Positions 18,145 through 27,115 of a stretch of 40,334 nucleotides of DNA are shown piece after piece. The notes beneath the pieces were generated by a model that saw only the letters and a program-made list of their open reading frames with translations, searched no databases and was not told where the DNA came from. Every line of letters starts with the position of its first letter. Within the stretch, counting starts at the first letter, position 1. Position numbers and translations under genes: made by a program. The stretch comes from Corallochytrium limacisporum (Eukaryota > Opisthokonta): positions 1 through 40,334 of the forward strand of contig PDIP01000139.1 in assembly GCA_002811645.1 (NCBI GenBank), read 5' to 3'.

Positions 18145-19139
18145 GGCTCTACACTATATCACAATCTACTCTGAGCACAAGAGTATTCTCAGCTAAGTAT
18201 TACTCTTGAACCCCTACCAAGGATGAGTCATGATGCCTCCATTTTCATCAATAACAATGAAAACAACCAACGGAATCAGCTGCCCACCATGTCGGCTATC
18301 TTCCTGTATCGTAACGCATTTTCAGCCATATACTGCAATAGTACAGTCATCCACAATAAGGTTTTAAATAGAGTCACTTGATGCTGTTCTAGTGTCTTCG
18401 AAACAAGTTATCGTTACACATGTGATACGAGGCCCATCGGGAACGTCACGAAAGCCAGTTGCAGGTCAAGCAAAACTTTTGTTGCACTTTTCTGGAAGGG
18501 AATTCCGCGGTGGAAAATTAAAGATATTCCGTATGTATATATTTGTAGGAAGTCATACATATGGTTTACACTTACTCTAACTCTCAGATTAATTGAAAAC
18601 AGTTCACTATTTTCATATTATGGCTACTAAAGATAATTAGCCGTGGTATATCAAATTACTGACTTTTGCTCCAAAACAGTGGGGCTGTAGTGTGACCCTT
18701 GCATGACACAGACGGAAACAGGCTCGCCGTGCCTGCGATCAGTCAGCCCCTAAACTTGGATACTTCGCTGGGATTCTGTGCTGAATAGCCAGGTAGTCCG
18801 TGGAATCAAATTGTTGTGCTTGGTTGGTGGTCGGGGCACGAATTCAGTGGCAGAGCAAATACAACCTCTGCGCAATCGTTAAGCAAGATTGTCCGATCGG
18901 CCCCCCCGGGGGGGGGGAGGGTACCGCAAGGACTCACCACAGAGACCGCGTCCTCATGATTGCACGGGTTGGTTTGCGCCGTTCTGTTCTGCCAGACAAT
19001 AAGTTGAGACTGTGGTCAAGAGGTACTTGAAGGAAGTTCTTGTCGGTGACAGCTATGAACAAGGCCAGTGATTGCTTGCGCAAGATCGTAGAGCATGCGA
19101 TATTGATCTATTAATAACTGAAACGCACTACTTAAAACA
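18145..19139. other. 1 kb divergent intergenic region (OMA1-like / SDR)
   Basis: No gene is seen. It is AT-richer from about 18220 to 18680. It contains an inverted repeat near the OMA1-like start (listed separately) and a C7-G10 block at 18901-18917. The SDR leader should lie in the last 100 bp. Confidence 0.65.
18178..18208. promoter_or_regulatory. 8-bp inverted repeat before OMA1-like gene
   Basis: Arms caagagta (18178-18185) and tactcttg (18201-18208) are perfect complements around a 15-nt centre, 33-64 bp upstream of the OMA1-like ATG. It could be a hairpin in the 5' leader or a factor site. Confidence 0.3.
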
Positions 19140-19988
19140 ATGACGTTTAATGTGAGAGGTCGTGTGGCCCTTATTACTGGAGGATCTAGAGGGCTTGGTG
19201 GTGGTCTGGCTGAGCGCTTGGCTAGTAAAGGTTGTAACGTGATCCTGGCTGACGTGTTGGAAAAAGAGGGCAGGGCCCTGGCTGAGAAGATTAACCGGGA
19301 GTGCAACACAAAGCGCGCTGTGTTCAGATTCTGTGACGTGACCCGCGACGAGCATATCATCCGTGCTCTGAAGGCTGGTCCGGAAGAGTTCGGAAAGGGA
19401 GTGAGCATTCTTGTGAACAATGCAGGCATTGGTGGTGTGGATTCTCGCTTGCTGTATGACCCCAATCAGCAGAACACCCATGCGGGTGCTACCGCCTGGG
19501 CCCTTGGAAAGAAGGTCCTGGAAATTGACCTCACAGCTGTGGTCAATTGCACCCGCCTCGCTGTGTTGGAAATGATTCAGGCAGGTACGCAGAAGGGCGC
19601 CGTGATTGTCAATGTGGCAAGCATGGGTGGTCTTCACCCAATGGGTAGTGACCCTATCTACGCTGCCGCAAAGCACGGTGTGATCGGATACTCGCGGTCG
19701 ATGGATATCGTCCTGGGTCGGCTGCATGGCATGCGTGTGAACGCTATCTGCCCGTCCTTCACTGATACAGACATGGGACGGGAAGGTATAGCAGCCGAAC
19801 AGAAGATAAATGCCACGAAGGCTGCAATGCTCCCTGTCTCCCTTGTGGTCGACGGTTTCATAGAGCTTATTGAGGACGAGAGCATGAACGGCAAGGTCCA
19901 ACGCTGTACTTCGGCCTTTGGAATCGACTACGTGTCTTATCCCGAGGACCGCGCAAGGCAGAAGAAGAACAAGAGCAGCAAACTCTGA
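19140..19988 (+). CDS. Short-chain dehydrogenase with peroxisomal SKL signal
   Basis: A 282-residue classical SDR that oxidises or reduces an alcohol/ketone with NAD(H) or NADP(H). Visible motifs are the cofactor loop TGGSRGLG at 13-20, Asp38 at the end of beta-2 (ILADV, favouring NAD), CDVT at 65-68, NNAG at 93-96, catalytic Ser161 and Tyr174-x3-Lys178 (YAAAK). The overall layout resembles 15-hydroxyprostaglandin-dehydrogenase-like SDRs. The last three residues are SKL after a basic stretch (RQKKNKSSKL), a canonical PTS1 signal, so import into peroxisomes is expected. The substrate is unknown; a fatty-acid-derived hydroxy compound is a reasonable guess. Confidence 0.95.
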   Translation: MTFNVRGRVALITGGSRGLGGGLAERLASKGCNVILADVLEKEGRALAEKINRECNTKRAVFRFCDVTRDEHIIRALKAGPEEFGKGVSILVNNAGIGGVDSRLLYDPNQQNTHAGATAWALGKKVLEIDLTAVVNCTRLAVLEMIQAGTQKGAVIVNVASMGGLHPMGSDPIYAAAKHGVIGYSRSMDIVLGRLHGMRVNAICPSFTDTDMGREGIAAEQKINATKAAMLPVSLVVDGFIELIEDESMNGKVQRCTSAFGIDYVSYPEDRARQKKNKSSKL

Positions 19989-20963
19989 ACACAGAGCGGC
20001 CGGCGCTGTCCAGATCGGCTGTGTATCCCGCCAGAATACCAGAGCTCACAAGCGCACCGAAAATGGCTTCTCGTACGCCCACTGCGAACCCCTCCCTCCG
20101 TCCAATCACCGGTCGATAATGGGAGTCCATTTTACTCGCCAGTTGGGTACAGCGCAGGGGTGCTTGGAGGGAAGCTTCAGAAAGACCGGCCCGTTGGCAG
20201 GGAGGGTGGGAGGGTCTCGCGGCTCCTGTTTTAGCTGTTCAAACATTGCAATAGATTGCTAATCTCTGTCTTCCATCGATACTGTGCTCCATTTCAATAG
20301 TGAATATATGATCTTTTCTCCAAACTCAGAAGGACACTGGTGCGCAACAAACGGGTGGAATCAAATGCCCAAAAATATGAGGCGCACGAGACAAGAGGTC
20401 GCGTCAATGTCCGACAAGAATGTCTCGTTCCCGCTTGAGGCTACGGGAGACAGCTGGGTGAGTGTAACAAGCCTCCCTGTACCCCCGCTTGCAGAGAGCG
20501 TCACGGAACGGAAATGAACGGTTCTGGGGAAAGGAAAAATGGGATAAATTGATAGGGGTATACACATTCCTTGAGACTGACTTTCATCGAGAGTTGCAAA
20601 ACGGAGAGGCGCAAGCAATTGGGCAAACGATGAATGCAGCAAACTGGCTGATCGCAGGTACGAGAGTACAGATCGAGTTGGTCTGAAAACTGGACCAATT
20701 TAATTTTGATTCACGACTTGGTTGTATTTATGGGTATGTGAATTGGAAGAGTTTTCTCATTTTGTAGATAAGACGCAAAGCGTGAAGTTTGGTTGTTCAG
20801 CCTCAACGGTTCTGGAAAAGGGAGAGGTGTGTGTAGTCTAAAGGGAAATATTCGTGTACAACGTAAAAAGTCTACAATCCTGACGAATTAACGAAATCAA
20901 GGTGCAGAAGGAAACATGTGATCGGCACGTACTTTTGTTTGAGTTAAATCTGATCTACGAAGT
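19989..20963. other. Spacer between SDR and 588-residue protein gene
   Basis: It contains only the possible two-exon gene listed separately. The 280 bp before the next gene are AT-richer and hold no open frame of note. Confidence 0.55.
20308..20686 (+). CDS. Possible two-exon small gene with a 37-nt intron
   Basis: Exon 1 would run from ATG 20308 to 20457 (50 codons) and exon 2 from 20495 to the stop at 20684-20686 (63 codons). The intervening 37 nt begin GTGAGT and end TTGCAG with a pyrimidine-rich 3' half. Removing them joins two open frames exactly in phase and gives 113 residues. Exon 2 reads like protein (EKWDKLIGVYTFLETDFHRE). No family is recognised. This would be the only intron visible in the window and its length is at the low extreme, so chance is a serious alternative. 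Confidence 0.25.
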
Positions 20964-22730
20964 ATGGAAGGTTCTATACTGCGTAGCCTGACTGAAGACC
21001 CAGGGCCATGGGATCCAAAGTTGGCTTTGAGTGCAGCCGAGAGGCGTGAAGCACTTCGTGAAACGCATGGTATATTGGCAGCTTGCTACGACCATGGAGG
21101 ACATATGACCTTTGCGGAAGCTTGCAGACATTTCCTTAGTTTGCGAAGACATGTCGGAAAGCATTTAGTCATGGACAATTCAGACACAGAAACAGACTCT
21201 GATAGTGGGGAAGAGTCCGACCTATTGAGTCCGACTAGTAGTGACGGGCCGGGACATGCTGGGCGGCCAAGACTTCCCGTGGGAACGAGCGAGGGAAGCT
21301 TATTATCTTACAGCCAACAGAGGATTGCAACCGACCCCACTCCACAGTATCGGGTACATTACACCCAGGAGCAGCTGGAATCGCCACAATTAGGATTGAG
21401 CTCAACAGACTGGCGGATCAGAGGACATTTCATTTGGATTGGTTGTGCCACCAAGGCGGTAAAGACGGCGCTAGATCGCCTGCAGAATTACACGGGAAAT
21501 AAGGAGCACATTCACGGAACGGACGGCCTACTTCGAGAGGCACATGCTGCGTTTGTAAGCTTCTTCAGTGCAACTTGGCAATGCACGGCACTGCTGAACA
21601 ATTTTACGTGTCGATACGACCCGAACATTCGGGACCATTGGTTGCGCTATGCAGGTTCGCTTTGGAAGGATCTGGTGCTAAAACCTATGCAACAAGATTT
21701 AAATCGAGCCTTCGTTGAACGCAATATCGAACTTCATGTACCATTGTACTTCGAAAATGGCGGTGGTCAACAGGGCGTATCCTCACTGCAGGGATACATT
21801 ACGCAACAGAGACCCTATAGTCATCTGCGCTACAAACTGCAGAAACAGGACTGGACACTGAAGGATTGGGCCTTCCATAACCTGCAAAAGCATCACGACC
21901 GTGAAGAACTCGTCAGTATGTTCGCTGGGGAAGGACTTAAGCTGAGCCATGGGTGCTGTCTGAAGTGTGGACAATTGTTCCTGGACGTCTGCCTGTACTG
22001 TGACTGGAGAACGCTGCAACAGACTATGCACTTGAATGCCCATTACGACGACCCTAATGTTGTCCTCGGAAGAGGAGGACTGGGTAACGACAATGGTAAC
22101 CGCCATGTGGCCGAGAGCTGGCTCTCTGCCGCTTATCTTGAAGGTAGGGACGTGGAAGAATCGCAAAGCGAAGAGGTAGCAGTGGATGAACCGCATTTGG
22201 AGCTCGCCTGGAATAGTACCACATCCAAGCCAGTGGCGTTCCAACGGCGCATTAAGGATGCAGTCACTTGTTATTTTACCACTGGTGATGACCAGGAAGT
22301 GCCCCTGCGCAAGTGTATTTTGGCTCAGTCGATTACACTCTGCAACCTCGTTCAGCTCTTTCCGAGTGACAGGGGTGCCCACCTTGGCTACATCCCATTC
22401 ACCAAACAGGTCTTGGACGATGCGGCCACTGTCTGTGAAGGATTGGACGACAAATGGAGCATTCAGGGTCTGAGTCTCAGCGAATACCATGATGAGGTGA
22501 TTTGCTTTGATGACATTGTTATGGAATGCAATGCACACATCCGCCTGGCCAAAGAAACTGCCTTCCGGATGCTCAACGAGGACGGTATGACCATGAAGCG
22601 CATCAACAATGTGCGCAGATTAGCGGTCTATCTGGACATGAGTGTAGTGATTGACAGCTGTGAGCGTGCATTCAGTTTTGCGCAGACACGTGAATCCACC
22701 GCAGGAACGGTCAGCAACAGCAGCCGATGA
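20964..22730 (+). CDS. Unrecognised 588-residue protein with CxxC-x7-CxxC
   Basis: I do not recognise this protein. The long frame in ordinary codon usage, with no low-complexity bias, supports a real gene; the ATG at 20964 follows an AT-rich leader. Residues 1-70 look helical. An acidic Ser/Asp linker (72-86, DNSDTETDSDSGEES) has several possible casein-kinase-2 sites. The body from about 115 to 575 is globular-looking, rich in Trp, His and Leu. Cys332-x2-Cys335-x7-Cys343-x2-Cys346 could bind zinc. No transmembrane segment or signal peptide is evident. The gene is convergent with the carbonic anhydrase gene, 92 bp away. It may be a lineage-specific family or a known family too divergent for me to see. 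Confidence 0.85.
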   Translation: MEGSILRSLTEDPGPWDPKLALSAAERREALRETHGILAACYDHGGHMTFAEACRHFLSLRRHVGKHLVMDNSDTETDSDSGEESDLLSPTSSDGPGHAGRPRLPVGTSEGSLLSYSQQRIATDPTPQYRVHYTQEQLESPQLGLSSTDWRIRGHFIWIGCATKAVKTALDRLQNYTGNKEHIHGTDGLLREAHAAFVSFFSATWQCTALLNNFTCRYDPNIRDHWLRYAGSLWKDLVLKPMQQDLNRAFVERNIELHVPLYFENGGGQQGVSSLQGYITQQRPYSHLRYKLQKQDWTLKDWAFHNLQKHHDREELVSMFAGEGLKLSHGCCLKCGQLFLDVCLYCDWRTLQQTMHLNAHYDDPNVVLGRGGLGNDNGNRHVAESWLSAAYLEGRDVEESQSEEVAVDEPHLELAWNSTTSKPVAFQRRIKDAVTCYFTTGDDQEVPLRKCILAQSITLCNLVQLFPSDRGAHLGYIPFTKQVLDDAATVCEGLDDKWSIQGLSLSEYHDEVICFDDIVMECNAHIRLAKETAFRMLNEDGMTMKRINNVRRLAVYLDMSVVIDSCERAFSFAQTRESTAGTVSNSSR

Positions 22731-22822
22731 ATTGAATATAACCATGAGATTTAGAATATGTTTTATGGAGATGTTTTGAATGTCATGGTTTGCATGTGTA
22801 TGGCGGGAGTGGCATGTCCCAC

Positions 22823-23890
22823 TTAATGTCCACCACTGCTGTGGTCGGAGCTGCTGTCCGTCTCGGCGGTCGCAGGCTCGGTTTCGGTCTTCGTCGGCTC
22901 AGTGGGATCGTAGGAATTGAACAACGACGCCAGCCGAGAGCCATTGTCTAGGGTGGACGAGAAGTACAGGGTACGGGAACCTAGATCCTGTACGGGACGG
23001 TAGTTAATGGTGTTGACAGTGCACTCGCTGCTCTCTGCACCGTCTACATCACTGGCACACATGACAGTCAGCGCGGTCAACTGGTCCTGATGCACAACCA
23101 GGGGCTGCTTGAAGACGATCCACAGGACAGACTCGTGGCAGGGAGGCGTAGTCAACGATCCTTCATAGTGATAGAAGGCGGGGTTGGCAGGCACCCAGTC
23201 GTACGGGTTGAAGGCAATAGTGGGCCGAACTGAGGTGTCCGCTTCCCGGAGGTCGGCCCGGCCAACGATCTGCTCAAGGGACTTGTCGTATTGAGTGGGA
23301 TCCTCTTCGAAGAATACACCCAAGACCAACAAGGCGGTTCTGTCCCCGGCTTCAGCACCAGCCACGGCCTCATTGAAGCTATTGTAGTTGTCTCCATTGT
23401 AGTGAACCAAGTGGGTCTCCAGGGGATATGAGGCACCATTCACAGTGTGCTCGGATCCAAGATCATTGTTCGGGTTGCCCCAATGGAGATGAGTTTGGGC
23501 AAAGATATAATTTGTCGTCTCTCCGGATACGTCAGCCTTATTGATGACGTAGTTGGGGACTTGGACGTAGCCGTCAAACTCAACTGCGGTGGCCTGCAGA
23601 GTGTGTCCGTTGTTGGAGAGTTCCCAGACGAGTCCGTTGCCACTGTAGGTGCCCAAGGGCAGAAGCTTGTCCTGCAAAAGTGTATTCTCCAGGGGGCCGG
23701 CCAGGTCAACGGGACTCTGATCTGTGCCACCGCATTCAGCGTAGCCTGTGCTCCATAGGTCCGGAGTCATATTGCAGTTTTCATAGCACCAATCCGCAGC
23801 AAAGGTATGGGTTGCTACCAGAGCAACCCCGCTCCAAAGGTTGTAAGTCTTCATTGCGACTTTCTTTTGACGTCGAAAGTTTAATGTCAT
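22823..23890 (-). CDS. Secreted alpha-carbonic anhydrase
   Basis: Interconverts CO2 and bicarbonate. The frame opens at ATG 23890 (355 aa), but Met13 (23854) is directly followed by a signal-peptide-like KTYNLWSGVALVATHTFA ending near residue 31, and may be the true start. Zinc ligands are His134 and His136 (AQTHLHWG) and His160 (ETHLVH). The gatekeeper Glu147 lies in GSEHTV, a proton-shuttle-position His96 in NNGHTL, and the substrate-site threonines 247-248 in GSLTTPPC. Cysteines at 35, 39, 53, 251, 278 and 290 suit disulfides in a secreted protein. The C-terminal 25 residues are a Thr/Glu/Ser-rich tail ending in SSGGH. The protein looks catalytically complete; it probably acts in the periplasm, the wall or the medium. 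Confidence 0.95.
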   Translation of the reverse strand: MTLNFRRQKKVAMKTYNLWSGVALVATHTFAADWCYENCNMTPDLWSTGYAECGGTDQSPVDLAGPLENTLLQDKLLPLGTYSGNGLVWELSNNGHTLQATAVEFDGYVQVPNYVINKADVSGETTNYIFAQTHLHWGNPNNDLGSEHTVNGASYPLETHLVHYNGDNYNSFNEAVAGAEAGDRTALLVLGVFFEEDPTQYDKSLEQIVGRADLREADTSVRPTIAFNPYDWVPANPAFYHYEGSLTTPPCHESVLWIVFKQPLVVHQDQLTALTVMCASDVDGAESSECTVNTINYRPVQDLGSRTLYFSSTLDNGSRLASLFNSYDPTEPTKTETEPATAETDSSSDHSSGGH

Positions 23891-23937
23891 GAACGCCCGA
23901 TCAAGTTCACGCGGATGTACTTCTGCAGATTGCCTTC

Positions 23938-23945
23938 TTTATATA
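23938..23945 (-). promoter_or_regulatory. TATA box of carbonic anhydrase gene
   Basis: The minus strand reads tatataaa, 47 bp upstream of the first ATG (23890) and 83 bp upstream of Met13 (23854). A start site about 30 bp downstream would leave a leader of roughly 20 or 55 nt; the longer one favours Met13. Confidence 0.5.
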
Positions 23946-25399
23946 CGTTCGAATTGCCTCATCATTGTAGTATCTCATCCATGTGGTACAATATCCAAAG
24001 ACCTGTCCAGCGATACTTGTGACAATGTGGACTTCCCAGGAGTACACCGTCTATCCTCCAAATCTAGTCCAGATGGGATACAGTCCTCTGTGATTAAAAT
24101 GCACCATAACCGAAATCCGTTCGAAACCCTAGGGAACTGGTACAAGGGATTGGGGGACCCACCCACCCAACCGACCCACCCTGAGTGGCTACCAAGGGCC
24201 GTCCGAACGTACGGGTACCGCAAAGTGACATCTATCGCGTATTTCTAACTCATTTGGGAAGGGGGGGAAGTCTCACGGGCTACTTTCTTCTACTCACACG
24301 GTGATATGCGTTGGGCATATAATTACTACGTGGTGCCAACAACGCACCACTACCAAATACTTTTACCGCAGCTCTACCTCTGTCCCAGACCGCACACGTA
24401 GAGAAAAAGAATTGAAAGGAGAGTGTGTGGGGGGGGGGGTGTACCTGGAGCGGGCCCACGGCGATGGGTGGAAGGGAGGGAGGGGAGGGAGGGTGGAGGT
24501 TGATGACACACGCCCCTGGTGATGAGGCGTACAGGTCAGAGCACCGGGTTCACGTGTCTCCATAAAGGACCCTTCAGTAGTACTCATGAAGGGACTGATG
24601 GTCCATGACTGTGTTTCTCTTGTTCTTCACGCCCTCGTAGTGTTGGGTGGCAACATGGACCGTCTGTTCTCTTCATTTGCCCCGTTCTCGTTTTCTCCTT
24701 GTTCCGCACCACCGTTCTCTTTCATCACTTGGTACCTTCCTGTTCATGCCCCTGTCCCCACTTGGAAAGGCCGCTGTTCACCACTAGTACCCCCTAATCT
24801 TCTTCTCCCCGGTCCACCACTTGTCCTCCTGTGCTCTTCTCGGCATTTTCTCCCGTTTAAGTCATTGCGGGGGACAAACTTATCGCAGATTTTACGTGCC
24901 CACTTCGTAAGGCATTTTCCCGCTCCTCGGGAGACTGGCCCCAAAAGGGGCACCGGCAACACAGGTGTGCGATTGTTGGTAGGGTGCAGTGCCCCGTCGC
25001 GCCGTATAGAAAATGACCCGCCTGCCGGGGTGTCGACACTGGTCCCCGGGTTGAAGATATACAGTGAGGATTGCAGCACCCTGCTACACGAATGAGGATG
25101 GTCTCCCGTGGTGCCATGGGTGCGGCGACAAATTGAGTGGCCGAGCGAGAGTACGTGAAAGTGAGAAGATTCGGGGACGTCCAACGAATAGGCTGAGAGT
25201 GAACACTAGCTTCCGGTGCCTTGTGCGGCGGGTGGCGTGTGCTTCTTCTGGTCTGATCTTGGTCGGGTTACATGGGATGCGTAAGACATGCTGATAGGAG
25301 ACGTATGGTCATGCCGTCTGATGTTTTGGAAGCTTGGTGTTTTAGTCGCCGCTTCTGCTCTGTCTGTACGGTAGCACACAGTATAAGGAAAGGAAGAAG

Positions 25400-25588
25400 A
25401 TGGAAGCAAGTGATGTGGCCTACGGCCTGTGGAACACAAAGACTGTAGCCCCAGCGATGTCCAACGGTTTAGAAGGAAACGACCAAGCTCGAACAGAGGC
25501 AAAGATGGGGCTGCAGCACTTGTTCGCCAGGCACACAGAAGAACTCGAAACGCAGCGACCGCTTAAGCGAGTACGTGCCCATTTGTGA
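25400..25588 (+). CDS. Possible small protein, 62 aa
   Basis: The ATG lies in a purine-rich context (gaagaagatgg). The product is hydrophilic and partly helical, with KMGLQHLFARHTEELETQ in the middle and a basic end (PLKRVRAHL). An AT-rich stretch follows the stop, as in a 3' UTR. The frame is open 54 bp upstream and a pyrimidine tract ends in cacag at 25381, so it could instead be a terminal exon. No family is recognised. Confidence 0.25.
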   Translation: MEASDVAYGLWNTKTVAPAMSNGLEGNDQARTEAKMGLQHLFARHTEELETQRPLKRVRAHL

Positions 25589-26146
25589 ATCCAAAAACAA
25601 AAAAACAATCAAATTAATCCAAATTTCGTGTGCGTTTTGATAAGGCTGAGAAAGATCACCAAAGAAAGAAAGACTTGATTGGAACCTATGAAGGTCTAGG
25701 ATTATGCATGTTTACAAAAAGAATGGAGTAATCATCGATCTGCGTGCCTCAGTACTCAGTGTATGTCCGAACGGGTACCGATCGTACGCACTGGTGAGGA
25801 AGGGACTGCCCCCCGTCACCATCTTGCCTTGTTGCTCCACTGAGGAATGTTTAGGACGAGGGTCTACCTGCCAGAAACAGCCAGTGGAAATTTGATGAGC
25901 GGCAGGAAAGAGTGATCAAAGAGAGGGACCATCTTATGATACCTTGGTGTGTTCAATTCCGTGTGTATCGGCATGCAAGTCCACACGTATGCCGTCACCT
26001 ACGGACCATTGTCACTTCTGTTGTTACCATAATCAGTCAATAATAGGTATATCAAGAAGTTTCCCAGAGAGGTGTCTTTTCGCGGACCTGGCACGACGAG
26101 GACAATGTCATAGCCATTCAGATCCAAGTAAAGCGGAAGGCAGACA

Positions 26147-27115
26147 ATGAAAGTGACCCAACGGCTCGCCACTCTAAGCAGGCAACTGCGCCCCACTGCT
26201 ATCCCCGCAGTGGCTAGTCGGTTTGAAAACCTCCGCGACTGGCCGTACAAACCGAACTTCCTTAACTACGCTGGCTTTAACATGCACTATGTCGACTCAG
26301 CCCCTGCCGGATCTGAACGAGGAATCATCCTTTGCACCCACGGAGAGCCTACTTGGTCTTATCTGTACCGCCACATGATTCGGGATTTGAACAAGCGCAA
26401 CTTCAGGGTTGTTACGCCGGATTTCATTGGCATGGGTCGCTCAGACAAACCTACTAACGACCTAAACTGCACCATCGATTTCCATATTAATTCACTGATC
26501 CATCTAATCACTGAGCTGGACTTGAAGGAAATCAACTTTGTGTGCCAGGACTGGGGCGGCATAATTGGTCTTTCCGCTGTTCCTTTTATTTGGGATCGAT
26601 TCAAATCGCTCACGATAATGAACACGTCCCTCATGCCCAATGACGTATATCACGATAAGGGCGATCCGGAGGTGATGAAGGGCTTCCTAGGATGGAAACA
26701 GTACGCTGGAGCCAAAGGTCAGAATATGCCAGTCGGGAAGGTTGTGAATAGTGGTTGTGCCACAGAACTGACTGCAGAGGAGATCGATGCCTACGATGCT
26801 CCATTCGTTGACGCCAGCCACAAAATCCAGGTTGACCGCTTTCCGAAGATGGTACCTATCTCGAAGGACTACCCGGCAGCCAAATTTACTACGAATGCTT
26901 ATGAGTTCTTCAAAACCCCTGAGGGCCAGAGTCTGGATGTTCTGATTCAGTTCTCTGATGACGACCGGATCCTGGGTGCTTTCCAGCCCCTCTTCGTCAA
27001 GCTGTTCCCCAATGCCACTGTGCGTAAGGTTCCCGGCAGCCATTTTCTGCAGGAGGACTCCCCCGAACTGATATGCCAGAATATGGACGAATTCCTGACC
27101 TCCAAGGGCCTATAA
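26147..27115 (+). CDS. Haloalkane-dehalogenase-like alpha/beta hydrolase
   Basis: Haloalkane dehalogenases cleave carbon-halogen bonds with an Asp nucleophile. The 322-residue frame has the oxyanion/halide motif HGEPTWSYLYR at 65-75, DFIGMGRSDKP at 92-102, the nucleophile elbow CQDWGG with Asp135 and halide-binding-position Trp136, DAPF at 217-220, an acid-position Asp in SDDDRILG (about 271-273) and His299 in GSHFLQED. Trp183 (FLGWKQY) may be the second halide-binding Trp. This pattern fits subfamily I (DhlA-like). The N-terminus (MKVTQRLATLSRQLRPTA) is basic and lacks acids, as in a mitochondrial presequence. The residues fit a working dehalogenase, but an epoxide hydrolase or another hydrolase remains possible without assays. 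Confidence 0.9.
   Translation: MKVTQRLATLSRQLRPTAIPAVASRFENLRDWPYKPNFLNYAGFNMHYVDSAPAGSERGIILCTHGEPTWSYLYRHMIRDLNKRNFRVVTPDFIGMGRSDKPTNDLNCTIDFHINSLIHLITELDLKEINFVCQDWGGIIGLSAVPFIWDRFKSLTIMNTSLMPNDVYHDKGDPEVMKGFLGWKQYAGAKGQNMPVGKVVNSGCATELTAEEIDAYDAPFVDASHKIQVDRFPKMVPISKDYPAAKFTTNAYEFFKTPEGQSLDVLIQFSDDDRILGAFQPLFVKLFPNATVRKVPGSHFLQEDSPELICQNMDEFLTSKGL

Larger units (their letters stand above)
23891..26146. other. 2.3 kb divergent intergenic region (carbonic anhydrase / dehalogenase-like)
   Basis: Apart from the carbonic anhydrase TATA box and a possible small ORF at 25400, nothing convincing is seen. A G11 run lies at 24429-24439 beside a gggaggga-type purine block to about 24500. The frames at 24586-25095 and 25704-25895 lack recognisable features. 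Confidence 0.55.

Noticed and set aside
24586-25095. 169-codon plus-strand frame in the carbonic anhydrase/dehalogenase-like spacer
   Set aside because: It is Pro/Ser/Leu-rich with no domain, and an antisense frame of similar length overlaps it, as expected by chance in this composition.
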